Of a DNA stretch of 64,000 nucleotides, positions 56,574 to 64,000 are shown in pieces. Below the pieces are notes generated by a model that saw only the letters and a program-made list of their open reading frames with translations, was not told where the DNA came from and searched no databases. The stretch is from Bifidobacterium saguini DSM 23967 (GTDB lineage: Bacteria; Actinomycetota; Actinomycetes; Actinomycetales; Bifidobacteriaceae), in contig NZ_JGZN01000004.1 of the NCBI RefSeq assembly GCF_000741715.1, positions 104,358 to 168,357 on the forward strand, in the 5' to 3' direction. The position numbers and the translations under genes were made by a program. How positions within the stretch are numbered: the stretch's first letter is position 1; the number at the start of each line of letters is the position of its first letter.

Positions 56574-58279
56574 ATAAAGTTTTTGCACGAACGCAAGTTA
56601 TGTCGGCCTTGATTTTTTCAGCAATCGGAGCCACCGTAATGACACTATGCGATGCCATCGATAGCAATGGCTACTTTCAGTTCTCGAAAAAAACGGTAGC
56701 GCATTTCATTATTCTCTTGGGCTTGCTTGCAACATGCTATCTTGCGTGCGCATTTTTAATGCAAAATTCCTTGACCAATAATAAGGCAAAAGATTCATCT
56801 GTTCATCATCGCACTATATGGAAGACCATCACCATTCGCTCAATCATCATGTTGGTCTGCTGGCTACCGTGGCTAATTGCTTTATATCCAGCAAATTTTT
56901 TGGGGGACACATTAATTTCTATAGGGTGGTTCACCCGAACGCTTGATGGTACACCGAGTCTATCTGACCATAATCCACTGGCCACCGTCGTTCTTTTTGG
57001 TAGCATAGCAGTTCTTGGAAAAGCAATTGGCCAGGTGGGGCTAGCGTTCTTCTCCTTTGTTCTTCTCGAATCTGCATTATGCTGCTTTGCGTTTTCATTC
57101 GCGATTACACGTGCTCAATATCGTTTTGGACTTGCTTTATGGCCAACTCGCATAGCACTCGCATTTTACGCTTGTTGCCCGATGTTTCCCATTTGGAACA
57201 CGTTCCTTTCGAAGGATGTATTATTTTCTCCCCTATTCGTTATATGGTTTACTCTTTATGCCGAAATCATTCATAGCCGAGGAGCCTCTTTAACGCGGCA
57301 AACGACTATCTCATTTACCGCAATCACGATATTCGCCTGCTTGAGCAAACAACTTGGAGTATACATACTGCTTCCATCAATATTTGCTTTGTTGATTTGG
57401 TTCTTTATGATCTCACACAACAAACTCGGCAAGCGCCTTTCTCCAGAAAATAATGAAAACCTTGGGAACGAGAAAAATAAGTATTTTAAAAAAATACTTG
57501 TATCTTTTTTCATCTCTGCAGTTTTCCTATTAGGAATCATGCCTCATTTCGTCCTTCCTGCGCTTCAAGTGAAGCCGACAGAGCATTACGAGACGCTTTC
57601 TGTCCCACTACAACAAACAGCACGTTATGTGCATGATTATCCGCACGATGTCACACCCGAGGAACATAAATCCATTGATAAACTCCTCGATTACAGTGAC
57701 CTTGCCCAGCGTTGGAAATGGTATATAGCGGATCCTGTCAAGTACCGCATCCAAGAACCTACCGACGCTTATCCCAATTGGATGAAAGCATACATTGCTC
57801 AGGGTCTAAGACATCCTGACTCATATCTACAATCATATGTCGCTCTAGAAAGCGGATTCGGAAAGACAACTGAACTTATCGCGCAACAGCTCGATTCCAG
57901 CTTTATGACTGATTATGATGGGTCGAACATACCTGATGCTTATATCAGTAAAGGATGGGCAGTGTCATCAGGAGATATCGCACAACGCATATATAACCGC
58001 ATCGTGCGCACACCAATCTTAAATATCGCATTTAAATGTGCTATTTACACTTTAGTAATTCCATTATTCTTCTTCTTTATTGCAACGATTGTTGATCGGT
58101 CGAAGCTATCATTCATGCTGCTCATAACTATTCCCGTGCTACTGACAGAAGCCGGCTTATGGATTTCCCCTATTTCCATACAAGTCTTAGGAAGCCGATA
58201 TACTTTACCGCTAATCTATATCGCTCCTATATTGATTGGCTATACATTATGCATGAAATACAAGTCGGAACAAAAATGA
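56570..58279 (+). CDS. DUF6020-type multi-span membrane protein, paralog
   Basis: 569 residues from a GTG at 56570, overlapping the previous stop by 4 bp and preceded by AAGGA. About 12 membrane helices. The same loop pattern occurs: LIALYPANFLGDTLISI near 112-130 and SKQLGVYILLP near 260. The external motif ETLSVPLQQTARYVHDY near 345 is shared with its neighbour. The gene is an ancient duplicate of 54816-56573. AT-rich. Presumably another membrane transferase for decorating the exported polysaccharide. Confidence 0.75.
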   Translation: MNKVFARTQVMSALIFSAIGATVMTLCDAIDSNGYFQFSKKTVAHFIILLGLLATCYLACAFLMQNSLTNNKAKDSSVHHRTIWKTITIRSIIMLVCWLPWLIALYPANFLGDTLISIGWFTRTLDGTPSLSDHNPLATVVLFGSIAVLGKAIGQVGLAFFSFVLLESALCCFAFSFAITRAQYRFGLALWPTRIALAFYACCPMFPIWNTFLSKDVLFSPLFVIWFTLYAEIIHSRGASLTRQTTISFTAITIFACLSKQLGVYILLPSIFALLIWFFMISHNKLGKRLSPENNENLGNEKNKYFKKILVSFFISAVFLLGIMPHFVLPALQVKPTEHYETLSVPLQQTARYVHDYPHDVTPEEHKSIDKLLDYSDLAQRWKWYIADPVKYRIQEPTDAYPNWMKAYIAQGLRHPDSYLQSYVALESGFGKTTELIAQQLDSSFMTDYDGSNIPDAYISKGWAVSSGDIAQRIYNRIVRTPILNIAFKCAIYTLVIPLFFFFIATIVDRSKLSFMLLITIPVLLTEAGLWISPISIQVLGSRYTLPLIYIAPILIGYTLCMKYKSEQK

Positions 58280-60007
58280 ATACTGTTTCTTTACATGCGG
58301 TAAGAAAGAATACTATATTCTGGTCCTATATAATATTAGCCTTCATTCGCATTTGGATTGCCACGCAAACACCTTTAGTTGCGCACATGAGTTCCCTCTT
58401 TGACGACCAGGCTTTCATTAACTATACAAGGAACATTCTTTCTGGAAATTGGTTAGGGGATTATTCACATCTTACCTTAAGAAAATCTCCTGGCTATTCG
58501 CTCTTTTTAACGTTATCTTTTTATACAGGCATCCCATACCAAACCCTTCTCACTGTTTTCCTTGTTATAGCTGTCTTGTTCTTTTTACATGCAGTTAAAC
58601 CGCTCATTCCTAATGACATCGTTCGCGTAATCCTATTTGCTGGATTATTATATTCCCCGAACTCATTTACGTATAGATTTCTTCAAGCAACATATCGCAT
58701 GGGTATCATTGTCCCCTCGGCAATGATGGTTTTCGCTGCTTACATAGCTATATTCTTATATCGTCATCAGTCTCCAAAGCAACTCGCTATATACGGAATT
58801 TTTGGCGGCATAGGAAATGCAATATTCTGGTTTACAATGGAAAGCAGCATCTGGATTGCACCATTTATTATTACATGTTCACTAGTAATTTTCATTATTT
58901 GGTGTATTCAAAAATACCAAGGCACAATCTCATTATCTACGCTCACTAAGAAGGGATGTATTCTTGCGATTGCTCCAATGTTTACAGTAATCGCCGGATT
59001 GGGACTATCCTGTATGAATTATATGCATTATGGGGTTTTTCTTGTCAGCGACTACACGCAGGGGTCTTTCGCTCGGCTAGCCTCAACTATAGTACATATT
59101 AAAGCTAAAGATTCCGATAAATACGGTTCTTCGGTATGGGTTACAAGAAATGCAATTGATCTTGCATTCAAAAACAGTCCAACACTACGTACAGTCGAAC
59201 CTGATATACGTAAAGCATGGGATGGCTGGGCCGGCAGCACCACAAAGGAACTGCAAGGAGATTTCTGCTGGTGGGCATTGCGTACCGGATATCAGGATGC
59301 AGGTTATTTCAAAGATGCTGAAAAAAACTCAGCAATTCTACGAGAAAGCTAACACAGAGCTTCAGAACGCTTTTTCAAATGGAAAGCTGGAAACAAGAAG
59401 TGGCCTATTCATCAGCTCGAGCGCGCCACCAGTTACCAAAGACACAGCTGCAACATGGATTAAGCATATCGGTAAATTGTCATTGGATTTAGTGAATCCA
59501 AAAACCGTCCTCGGAAATGTTGGAACGCGAGCCCCACGTAGCAGCTCCGCTGACACGAATAGCGATTTTGATTGGTTAACATTCGTACGCACTGCTTCGT
59601 CAGGCAGAGTAGCTGGAACCGAGGGAGACCCGACTAATAATTTGTTCATTCCTATACTTCGAGTGAACCTGGCTTTAGCAATTCTCTCTTATATAGGCTG
59701 GCTTAGCTTAACAGTCGTCAGCGCCTTTGCAATGGCACAAGCGTTCCGCCGAAAATGGAGAAAAACTGGAGAGATGACGCTATGTGCTACTGGCCTGATA
59801 CTCTCAGCCATAGCCCTTATTACAGGTGTTTCTTGGTTCGTCGAATTCTTCTGGACTTCGTCCGTCTCAGGGGAATCTTCCGTATCAATCGCTGGTTATG
59901 GCATTGGCTTCTATCCCGTATGGGAAATGTTCATCTGCACAATCGCTGGTTTTGGATTGTCTCACTGGTTTCCAAAAGCCAAATCAGATTTGACTCTCCA
60001 GCATTAA
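58276..60007 (+). pseudogene. Frameshifted GT-C-like membrane glycosyltransferase
   Basis: Two reading frames make one protein. Frame 1 (58276-59352) starts MNTVSLHAVRKN at an ATG overlapping the previous stop by 4 bp. It has GT-C-like features: FDDQAFINYTRNILSGNWLG in the first loop (near 44-62, the DD motif) and LRKSPGYSLF. Frame 2 continues to 60007 (TQQFYEKANTELQNAFSNG, then three C-terminal helices). The break is at a run of seven A's (59321-59327); with six the frames join (DAEKTQQFYEK) into a protein of about 576 residues. Cause: phase-variable slippage, degeneration or a sequencing error. Strongly AT-rich (one sampled 60-base line gave about 38% GC). Confidence 0.8.
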
Positions 60008-60023
60008 GGATATAGTGATAACC

Positions 60024-60968
60024 ATGCCAGAAGAGACCAAGAACCCTACTGTTGCCGTGCTGCTGCCTTGCTATAACGAGGAAGTCACTATCGGCAAGGT
60101 GGTGCGTGATTTTAAGGCGGCACTGCCGAACGCCACCATTTACGTATACGATAACAACTCCACCGATCGCACTGCGGAGATTGCAACCGCCGAAGGCGCT
60201 ATTGTGCGCAAGGAGCCTCGTCAGGGCAAGGGCAACGTTGTTCGCGCCATGTTCGAGGATATCGACGCCGACGTATACGTGATGGCCGACGGCGACGACA
60301 CCTACCCGGCAGACGCAGCACCGGCAATGGTCGAGAAGGTGCTGGAAGGCTACGACATGGTGATCGGCGACCGCCTCTCCTCCACCTACTTCCAGGAGAA
60401 TAAGCGTCCGTTCCATAACTTCGGCAACCGCCTGGTCCGTGGTTCCATCAACGGGTTGTTCCGCGCTCATGTGACCGATATCATGACCGGCTACCGTGCG
60501 TTCAACTTCACGTTCGTGAAGACCTATCCGGTGCTTTCCCGCGGCTTCGAAATCGAAACCGAGATGACCATCCACTCGCTGAACAACAATCTGCGTCTCT
60601 ACGAGATGCCGATTCAGTACCGCGATCGTCCGGCAGGCTCCGTCTCCAAGCTCGACACCGTGGGCGACGGCATCAAGGTGATGGGCACCATCTTCCGCAT
60701 GATCCGTGAATACAAGCCGTTGCCGTTCTTCGGCGGGCTGGGCCTCATCATCGGCATCATCGGTCTCGTGCTGTGCGGCACGGTGACGGTTGAGTTCATG
60801 AACACCGGCGTTGTGGAGCACTTCCCCACCCTCATCGGTGCCGTAATGCTCGTCATCGCAGGACTATTGCTCATCGTGGCCGGCATCATCCTCGACGTGA
60901 TGGCCAAGAACGACCGCAAGACCTTCGTGGTGGATGCCAACAAGTTCGCTTATCTGAAGCGACACTAA
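60024..60968 (+). CDS. DPM1/GtrB-like GT2 glycosyltransferase with two C-terminal helices
   Basis: 314 residues from MPEETKNPTVAVLLPCYNEE; an in-frame GTG at 60015, four bases after AAGGA, is an alternative start. GT2 domain with NNSTDRTAE near 45, MADGDDTYP near 92, GDRLSSTYF near 118, and two C-terminal membrane helices (FFGGLGLIIGIIGLVLCG and LIGAVMLVIAGLLLIVAGI). This layout is typical of enzymes that charge a polyprenyl-phosphate with a sugar on the cytoplasmic face. It would supply lipid-linked donor to the GT-C-like and DUF6020 proteins upstream. High GC, unlike them. Confidence 0.9.
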   Translation: MPEETKNPTVAVLLPCYNEEVTIGKVVRDFKAALPNATIYVYDNNSTDRTAEIATAEGAIVRKEPRQGKGNVVRAMFEDIDADVYVMADGDDTYPADAAPAMVEKVLEGYDMVIGDRLSSTYFQENKRPFHNFGNRLVRGSINGLFRAHVTDIMTGYRAFNFTFVKTYPVLSRGFEIETEMTIHSLNNNLRLYEMPIQYRDRPAGSVSKLDTVGDGIKVMGTIFRMIREYKPLPFFGGLGLIIGIIGLVLCGTVTVEFMNTGVVEHFPTLIGAVMLVIAGLLLIVAGIILDVMAKNDRKTFVVDANKFAYLKRH

Positions 60969-60992
60969 GCCATTGGGCCACGTACCAACTCA

Positions 60993-61030
60993 TTAAGGGT
61001 GATGTTCGCAGTTGCGAGCATCACCCTTAA
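60993..61030. terminator. Terminator at the end of the polysaccharide operon
   Basis: Perfect 12-bp stem TTAAGGGTGATG (60993-61004) with CATCACCCTTAA (61019-61030); the inner TCGC/GCGA extends it. It serves the glycosyltransferase operon and the convergent ATPase. Confidence 0.88.
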
Positions 61031-61033
61031 TTG

Positions 61034-62230
61034 TTAGACGAACAGCGGCACTCTACCCAACAGAAAATCTTCCAGCGGCGTCTCATAAGAACCGACAACA
61101 ATAGTGGCGGTACCAGGATATTCGGCGCAGAACGCATCCAGACCATCCAGCCGACGAATACGTCCACTTTTAACCTCGATAGCGGTGCGACTCGTTCCAC
61201 TGGATACAACGAAGTCGACTTCGCGGTTATTCTTATCGCGCCACCAATTGACCTCGAATCCTTCCTGCGCAGAGCGCCGAAGCAAATAGGCACCAACCGC
61301 GCTCTCAACAAGATGCCCACGACGATTCGCATCCGTAAGCAACATACTTCGGTTCGGACCGTATGAGGCTGTCATCAATGCCGTATCATGCACAGCTAAA
61401 CGTGGCGATGAAGCACGTTTACGCACTGTCTTATCACTATATTTTTGAATACCAGTAAGCAACCCAGCATCGGAAAGCACATTCAAATAATGCGCGATGG
61501 TGGTGGTATTCCCTGCATCATCAAGCTGTCCCATGATTTTTCGGTATGACAGTTCCTGTGCGGAATATGCAGATCCAAGAGAGAACAACGCCTGCATAAG
61601 CGCTGGCTTAGTGATACGTTCCAAACCAATTACATCGTTAAGAATACTCGGATTAATAATGGAATCGGTCATGTACGCCAACCAACGTTCCACATCATCT
61701 CGTAAAGGCAATGCACCTGGATATCCACCGAAGAATAGGTAGTCATCAAGACTCATACCGAATGCGTCGCGACACTCACGATAATCCCACTGCTGCGATC
61801 GCAGAAGTTCAAACCGACCAGTCAGAGATTCACGCAAACCTTTTTGCAACAATAATGCCGAGGAGCCTGTAAGCACAACAAGCAGATTTGTACCGTTATC
61901 GGTATCTTCATCCCACAGAGCCTTCACTACAGACGACCATTGAGGAATCATCTGAATCTCGTCAACAACCAATATGACAGGAGCATCGGATCGGTGCGCG
62001 AGCATCCTAGCTTCATCCCATTCACGGCGAAGCCATTCTCGAGGCATGGTAAGATTCTGCGATGCTCGCGCGAACCGATGCTCAAATCGTACTTTTTCCA
62101 ACGCTTGCCGCACCGCCGTGGTTTTTCCCGTCTGCCGTGGACCAACAACAACCTGTATGAAGCGACGGGGCTCGTTTAGTCTTCCGGCCAAACGCTGCAC
62201 TAAAATTCTTTCGTACTGCACTATATCCAA
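61034..62230 (-). CDS. AAA ATPase with DUF4143 C-terminal domain (copy D)
   Basis: 398 residues from MDIVQYERIL. Walker A VGPRQTGKTTAVRQ near residue 31, Walker B ILVVDEIQMIPQW near 87, sensor-like VVLTGSSALLLQKGLRESL near 119. The helical domain and DUF4143 follow. The nuclease-like signature is intact: D339 in REVDFV, then E352 and K354 in TAIEVKSG. Nearer to copy A in this respect than to B and C. A 21-bp-period array lies 45 bp upstream. Convergent to the glycosyltransferase operon and not part of it. Confidence 0.86.
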   Translation of the reverse strand: MDIVQYERILVQRLAGRLNEPRRFIQVVVGPRQTGKTTAVRQALEKVRFEHRFARASQNLTMPREWLRREWDEARMLAHRSDAPVILVVDEIQMIPQWSSVVKALWDEDTDNGTNLLVVLTGSSALLLQKGLRESLTGRFELLRSQQWDYRECRDAFGMSLDDYLFFGGYPGALPLRDDVERWLAYMTDSIINPSILNDVIGLERITKPALMQALFSLGSAYSAQELSYRKIMGQLDDAGNTTTIAHYLNVLSDAGLLTGIQKYSDKTVRKRASSPRLAVHDTALMTASYGPNRSMLLTDANRRGHLVESAVGAYLLRRSAQEGFEVNWWRDKNNREVDFVVSSGTSRTAIEVKSGRIRRLDGLDAFCAEYPGTATIVVGSYETPLEDFLLGRVPLFV

Positions 62231-62274
62231 CCTTTCAAAAGCCGCACTATAAAGCCATTTTACAGTACTGTTGG

Positions 62275-62332
62275 AAAAATGCTCAATGACTGAGTATTTT
62301 TACTCAACCATTGAGCAAAAATACTCAATGAC
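62275..62332. repeat. Interleaved 21-bp-period repeat upstream of ATPase D
   Basis: AAAAATGCTCAATGAC (62275-62290) and AAAAATACTCAATGAC (62317-62332) are direct copies 42 bp apart. CTCA cores fall at 62282, 62303 and 62324, and inverted TGAG cores at 62291 and 62312: both series are exactly 21 bp apart and 9 bp out of step. Perfect inverted arms TGAGTA-TTTT-TACTCA and GCTCAATG/CATTGAGC are included. The nearest edge is 45 bp from the ATPase start codon. Confidence 0.85.
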
Positions 62333-62397
62333 ATAAATAAAAGAGGGCTAGGCTCTAGTAGGAATCCAGCCCGAAGAAAATCAACGTCACAGGCACA

Positions 62398-63027
62398 CTA
62401 CTCCAGCACCCACTGCTGGGCCTTAGTGCCGTTAGATGCATAAACCTGCACGTTCGCACCATTCGCTGTGGAGCCAGCAGCAACATCGATGACCAAGGAT
62501 TCATTCAGCGCGGAATGCAACGTCAACGAGCCGTTGGAGTTCTTCACGAAAATCCACTTCTGCGCCCAACTACCATTTGAAGCATATTGCTGCACATTCG
62601 CACCATTGGCCGTAGAGCCAGCCGCAACATCGAGCACCTTACCCGAGCCGATATTGGTTATCGTCACATAGCCCGTCGGATCATGCAACACCTTCCACTG
62701 TTGAGCCTTGGTACCGTTCGACGAGTACAGCTGCACATTGGCACCGTCACTCTTGGAGCCAGCGAACACATCCAATACCTTCGACGGACTCGAGTGCAGC
62801 GCAATCTGATAGACGCCATCAGCAACATCATTTTTATGCTCTGCAGCTAGGTTATCAATGCGCTGACGCATCGACTTGGCCGGAACAGCTTTCCACCGTT
62901 GTGCTTTGGTACCATTTGACGAATAAATCTGCACATTCGCACCATTGGCCGTGGAACCAGCAGCAACATCAAGCACACGATTCCGGGCAACTGCCGACTG
63001 TAAGGTGATAGAACCATCATCATTTTT
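62398..63027 (-). pseudogene. C-terminal remnant of a ricin-B lectin-domain protein
   Basis: The reading frame encodes about 209 residues of a ricin-type beta-trefoil with at least four QxW repeats (AQRWKAV, AQQWKVL, AQKWIFV, AQQWVLE) alternating with LDVAAGSTANGANVQ-type units. There is no start codon near the 5' end: the frame runs upward (NDDGSITLQSAVARN) directly into the insertion sequence at 63028. The gene was therefore cut by the IS, and its N-terminal part, probably a secreted glycoside hydrolase or surface protein, is missing from the window. Ricin-B domains bind sugars outside the cell. Confidence 0.85.
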
Positions 63028-64000
63028 GGCCTTTCGCTGTTTGGTGTGGGTGGGTCTGTCAGGTGGTGACGGTGCTGAGGTCGAGTTTGCCGCAGGTCAG
63101 GTAGATCATGGTGCTGAAGTAGCCCATGTTCTTGAATCCGCGGGCTCGGGTCTTGACGTTCTGGATGACGCTGTTGAGTCCTTCGAGGATCGCGTTGGTG
63201 TAGGGGTGGTCGAAGTAGGCGAGGATGTCCCGCCAGTGGCGGCGTATCTGGCGGGCGAACTCTTTCATGGGTTCGAGCCGGGAGCGCGTCATCCACGAGC
63301 ACAGACGCTTGAGGGCCGTCTCGGCCTCGGCTCGATCGGCGCTGGTGTCGTAGATGTCCTGGAGGGTCTCGCGCATCTGACAGGCGCTTCCGGTTTTCAA
63401 TCGTCGCCGTTGCAGGCTGCGCTTGGTTTCCAATTGCAGGCCGGTCAGGTTCGATTCGTTCCTCAACCACAGGTACTTGGTCCGCTTGAGCAGCGCGTTG
63501 CCGCGGGCCTCCTGTTTGCGGACCTTGTCGACGGCCTCGTTGGCGTGTTTGATCACGTGGAACTTGTCGATGATTCTCGCCGCGTTGGGCAGCCGCTCGC
63601 GGATGCCCTTGGCGAACCCCAGGCTCATGTCGCAGGTAACCAGACGCACCCGGTCGGGATCGCCGTTGTGATCCATGAAATCCCGCGCGAACCGTTTGAT
63701 CGTGGTCGAGTCCTTGCCCGGGATCCACGCAGATTACGTTGCGCTCCACCAGGTCGGCGACCACGGTGATGTACCGGTGGCCCTTCCGGCTGGTCTCGTC
63801 GATGCCTATGGCCTCCACGCCCGTGTAGTCCTCGTAAAGCCTCGCCTCGTCCACGTAATGGCGGATGAACCGCCACAGGCGGGTGTCATGTTCGCCGACC
63901 TGCTCGGCGATGTCCGCGACCGGCTGGCTTTTGGCCAGCTCCACGACCATCGCCTCGAACAGGAGCGTGAACCCGCTTCCCGGCCTCGCCCACGGCACCG
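63028..64000 (-). mobile_element. ISL3-family insertion sequence, partial
   Basis: One IS end is at 63028, where GGCCTTTCGCTGTTTGGTGT matches the general shape of an ISL3-type terminal inverted repeat, abutting the interrupted lectin gene. The other end lies beyond the window, so the inverted repeats and target duplication cannot be compared. Confidence 0.8.
63059..64000 (-). pseudogene. ISL3-family transposase, frameshifted and cut by the window end
   Basis: The DDE transposase is split over two frames. The N-terminal part reads from the window edge (WARPGSGFTLLFEAMVVELA, then GVEAIGIDETSRKGHRYITV, holding the first catalytic Asp) to about 63720. The C-terminal part (DHNGDPDRVRLVTCDMSLGF with the second Asp; HPYTNAILEGLNSVIQNVKT with the Glu) runs on a different frame to 63059. 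Removing one G near 63718-63722 (GTGGATCCC) joins them as VICVIPGKDSTTIKRF. This copy is probably inactive unless the base is a sequencing error. Confidence 0.85.

Noticed and set aside
59320..59328. Programmed -1 frameshift at A AAA AAC in the GT-C-like gene
   Set aside because: The heptamer is in phase, but the second half lies in the +1 frame, so a -1 slip would not join the two parts.

Overview
The window looks like a chromosomal segment of a high-GC Gram-positive bacterium of the genus Bifidobacterium, most likely B. longum or a close relative. This rests on gene content and arrangement: leuCD next to an IclR regulator, clpB behind a perfect HspR (HAIR) operator, a fused rmlC-rmlD gene, an LPXTG-like anchored PAP2 protein, upp, rlmH and ppk. 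Many proteins look bifidobacterial in composition. The species is an inference, as no database search was possible. No rRNA, tRNA or CRISPR array was found.

Region 1 (1-26 kb) is mostly housekeeping. In order it holds a PH-domain protein pair, leuD-leuC with a divergent IclR-type regulator, a metallophosphoesterase, ppk, a Nudix/phosphohistidine-phosphatase fusion, a hypothetical gene, a DUF4143 ATPase, a secreted PAP2 phosphatase, upp, rlmH, a glycerophosphodiesterase, gluQ, clpB, an AEC transporter, a fumarylacetoacetase-fold enzyme and a DUF4190 protein. Several intergenic gaps carry structured repeats.

Region 2 (27-61 kb) is a cell-surface polysaccharide locus. It has glf (UDP-galactofuranose), ugd (UDP-glucuronate), rmlA/rmlCD/rmlB (dTDP-rhamnose), several GT2 glycosyltransferases, a RgpF-type rhamnan protein, a Wzm/Wzt-type ABC exporter, an LTA-synthase-like phosphoglycerol transferase, two DUF6020 membrane proteins, a frameshifted GT-C-like membrane protein and a DPM1/GtrB-like transferase. 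Together they suggest a rhamnose-rich, probably phosphoglycerol- or hexose-decorated polysaccharide. It would be assembled in the cytoplasm, exported by the ABC transporter and modified outside using lipid-linked sugars. An unrelated alpha-galactoside utilisation cassette (LacI regulator, two permeases, binding protein, GH36 alpha-galactosidase) sits inside the locus at 31.4-38.2 kb. The membrane genes at 54.8-60.0 kb are visibly more AT-rich than the flanking housekeeping genes, which suggests acquisition.

Region 3 (61-64 kb) holds a DUF4143 ATPase, the remnant of a ricin-B lectin gene, and an ISL3-type insertion sequence that interrupts it and runs off the window end. The IS transposase itself carries a frameshift.

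The most unusual theme is a set of four DUF4143 ATPase genes (12.6, 26.0, 28.9 and 61.0 kb). Three have their own private array of repeats starting about 40 bp upstream of the start codon: a 23-bp-period array, a large inverted repeat, and an interleaved 21-bp-period array. The fourth has a 20-bp palindrome. A further 21-bp-period array at 5741-5890 lies between two convergent genes with no ATPase beside it. Two of the ATPases keep a D...ExK nuclease-like signature in the C-terminal domain and two have lost it.
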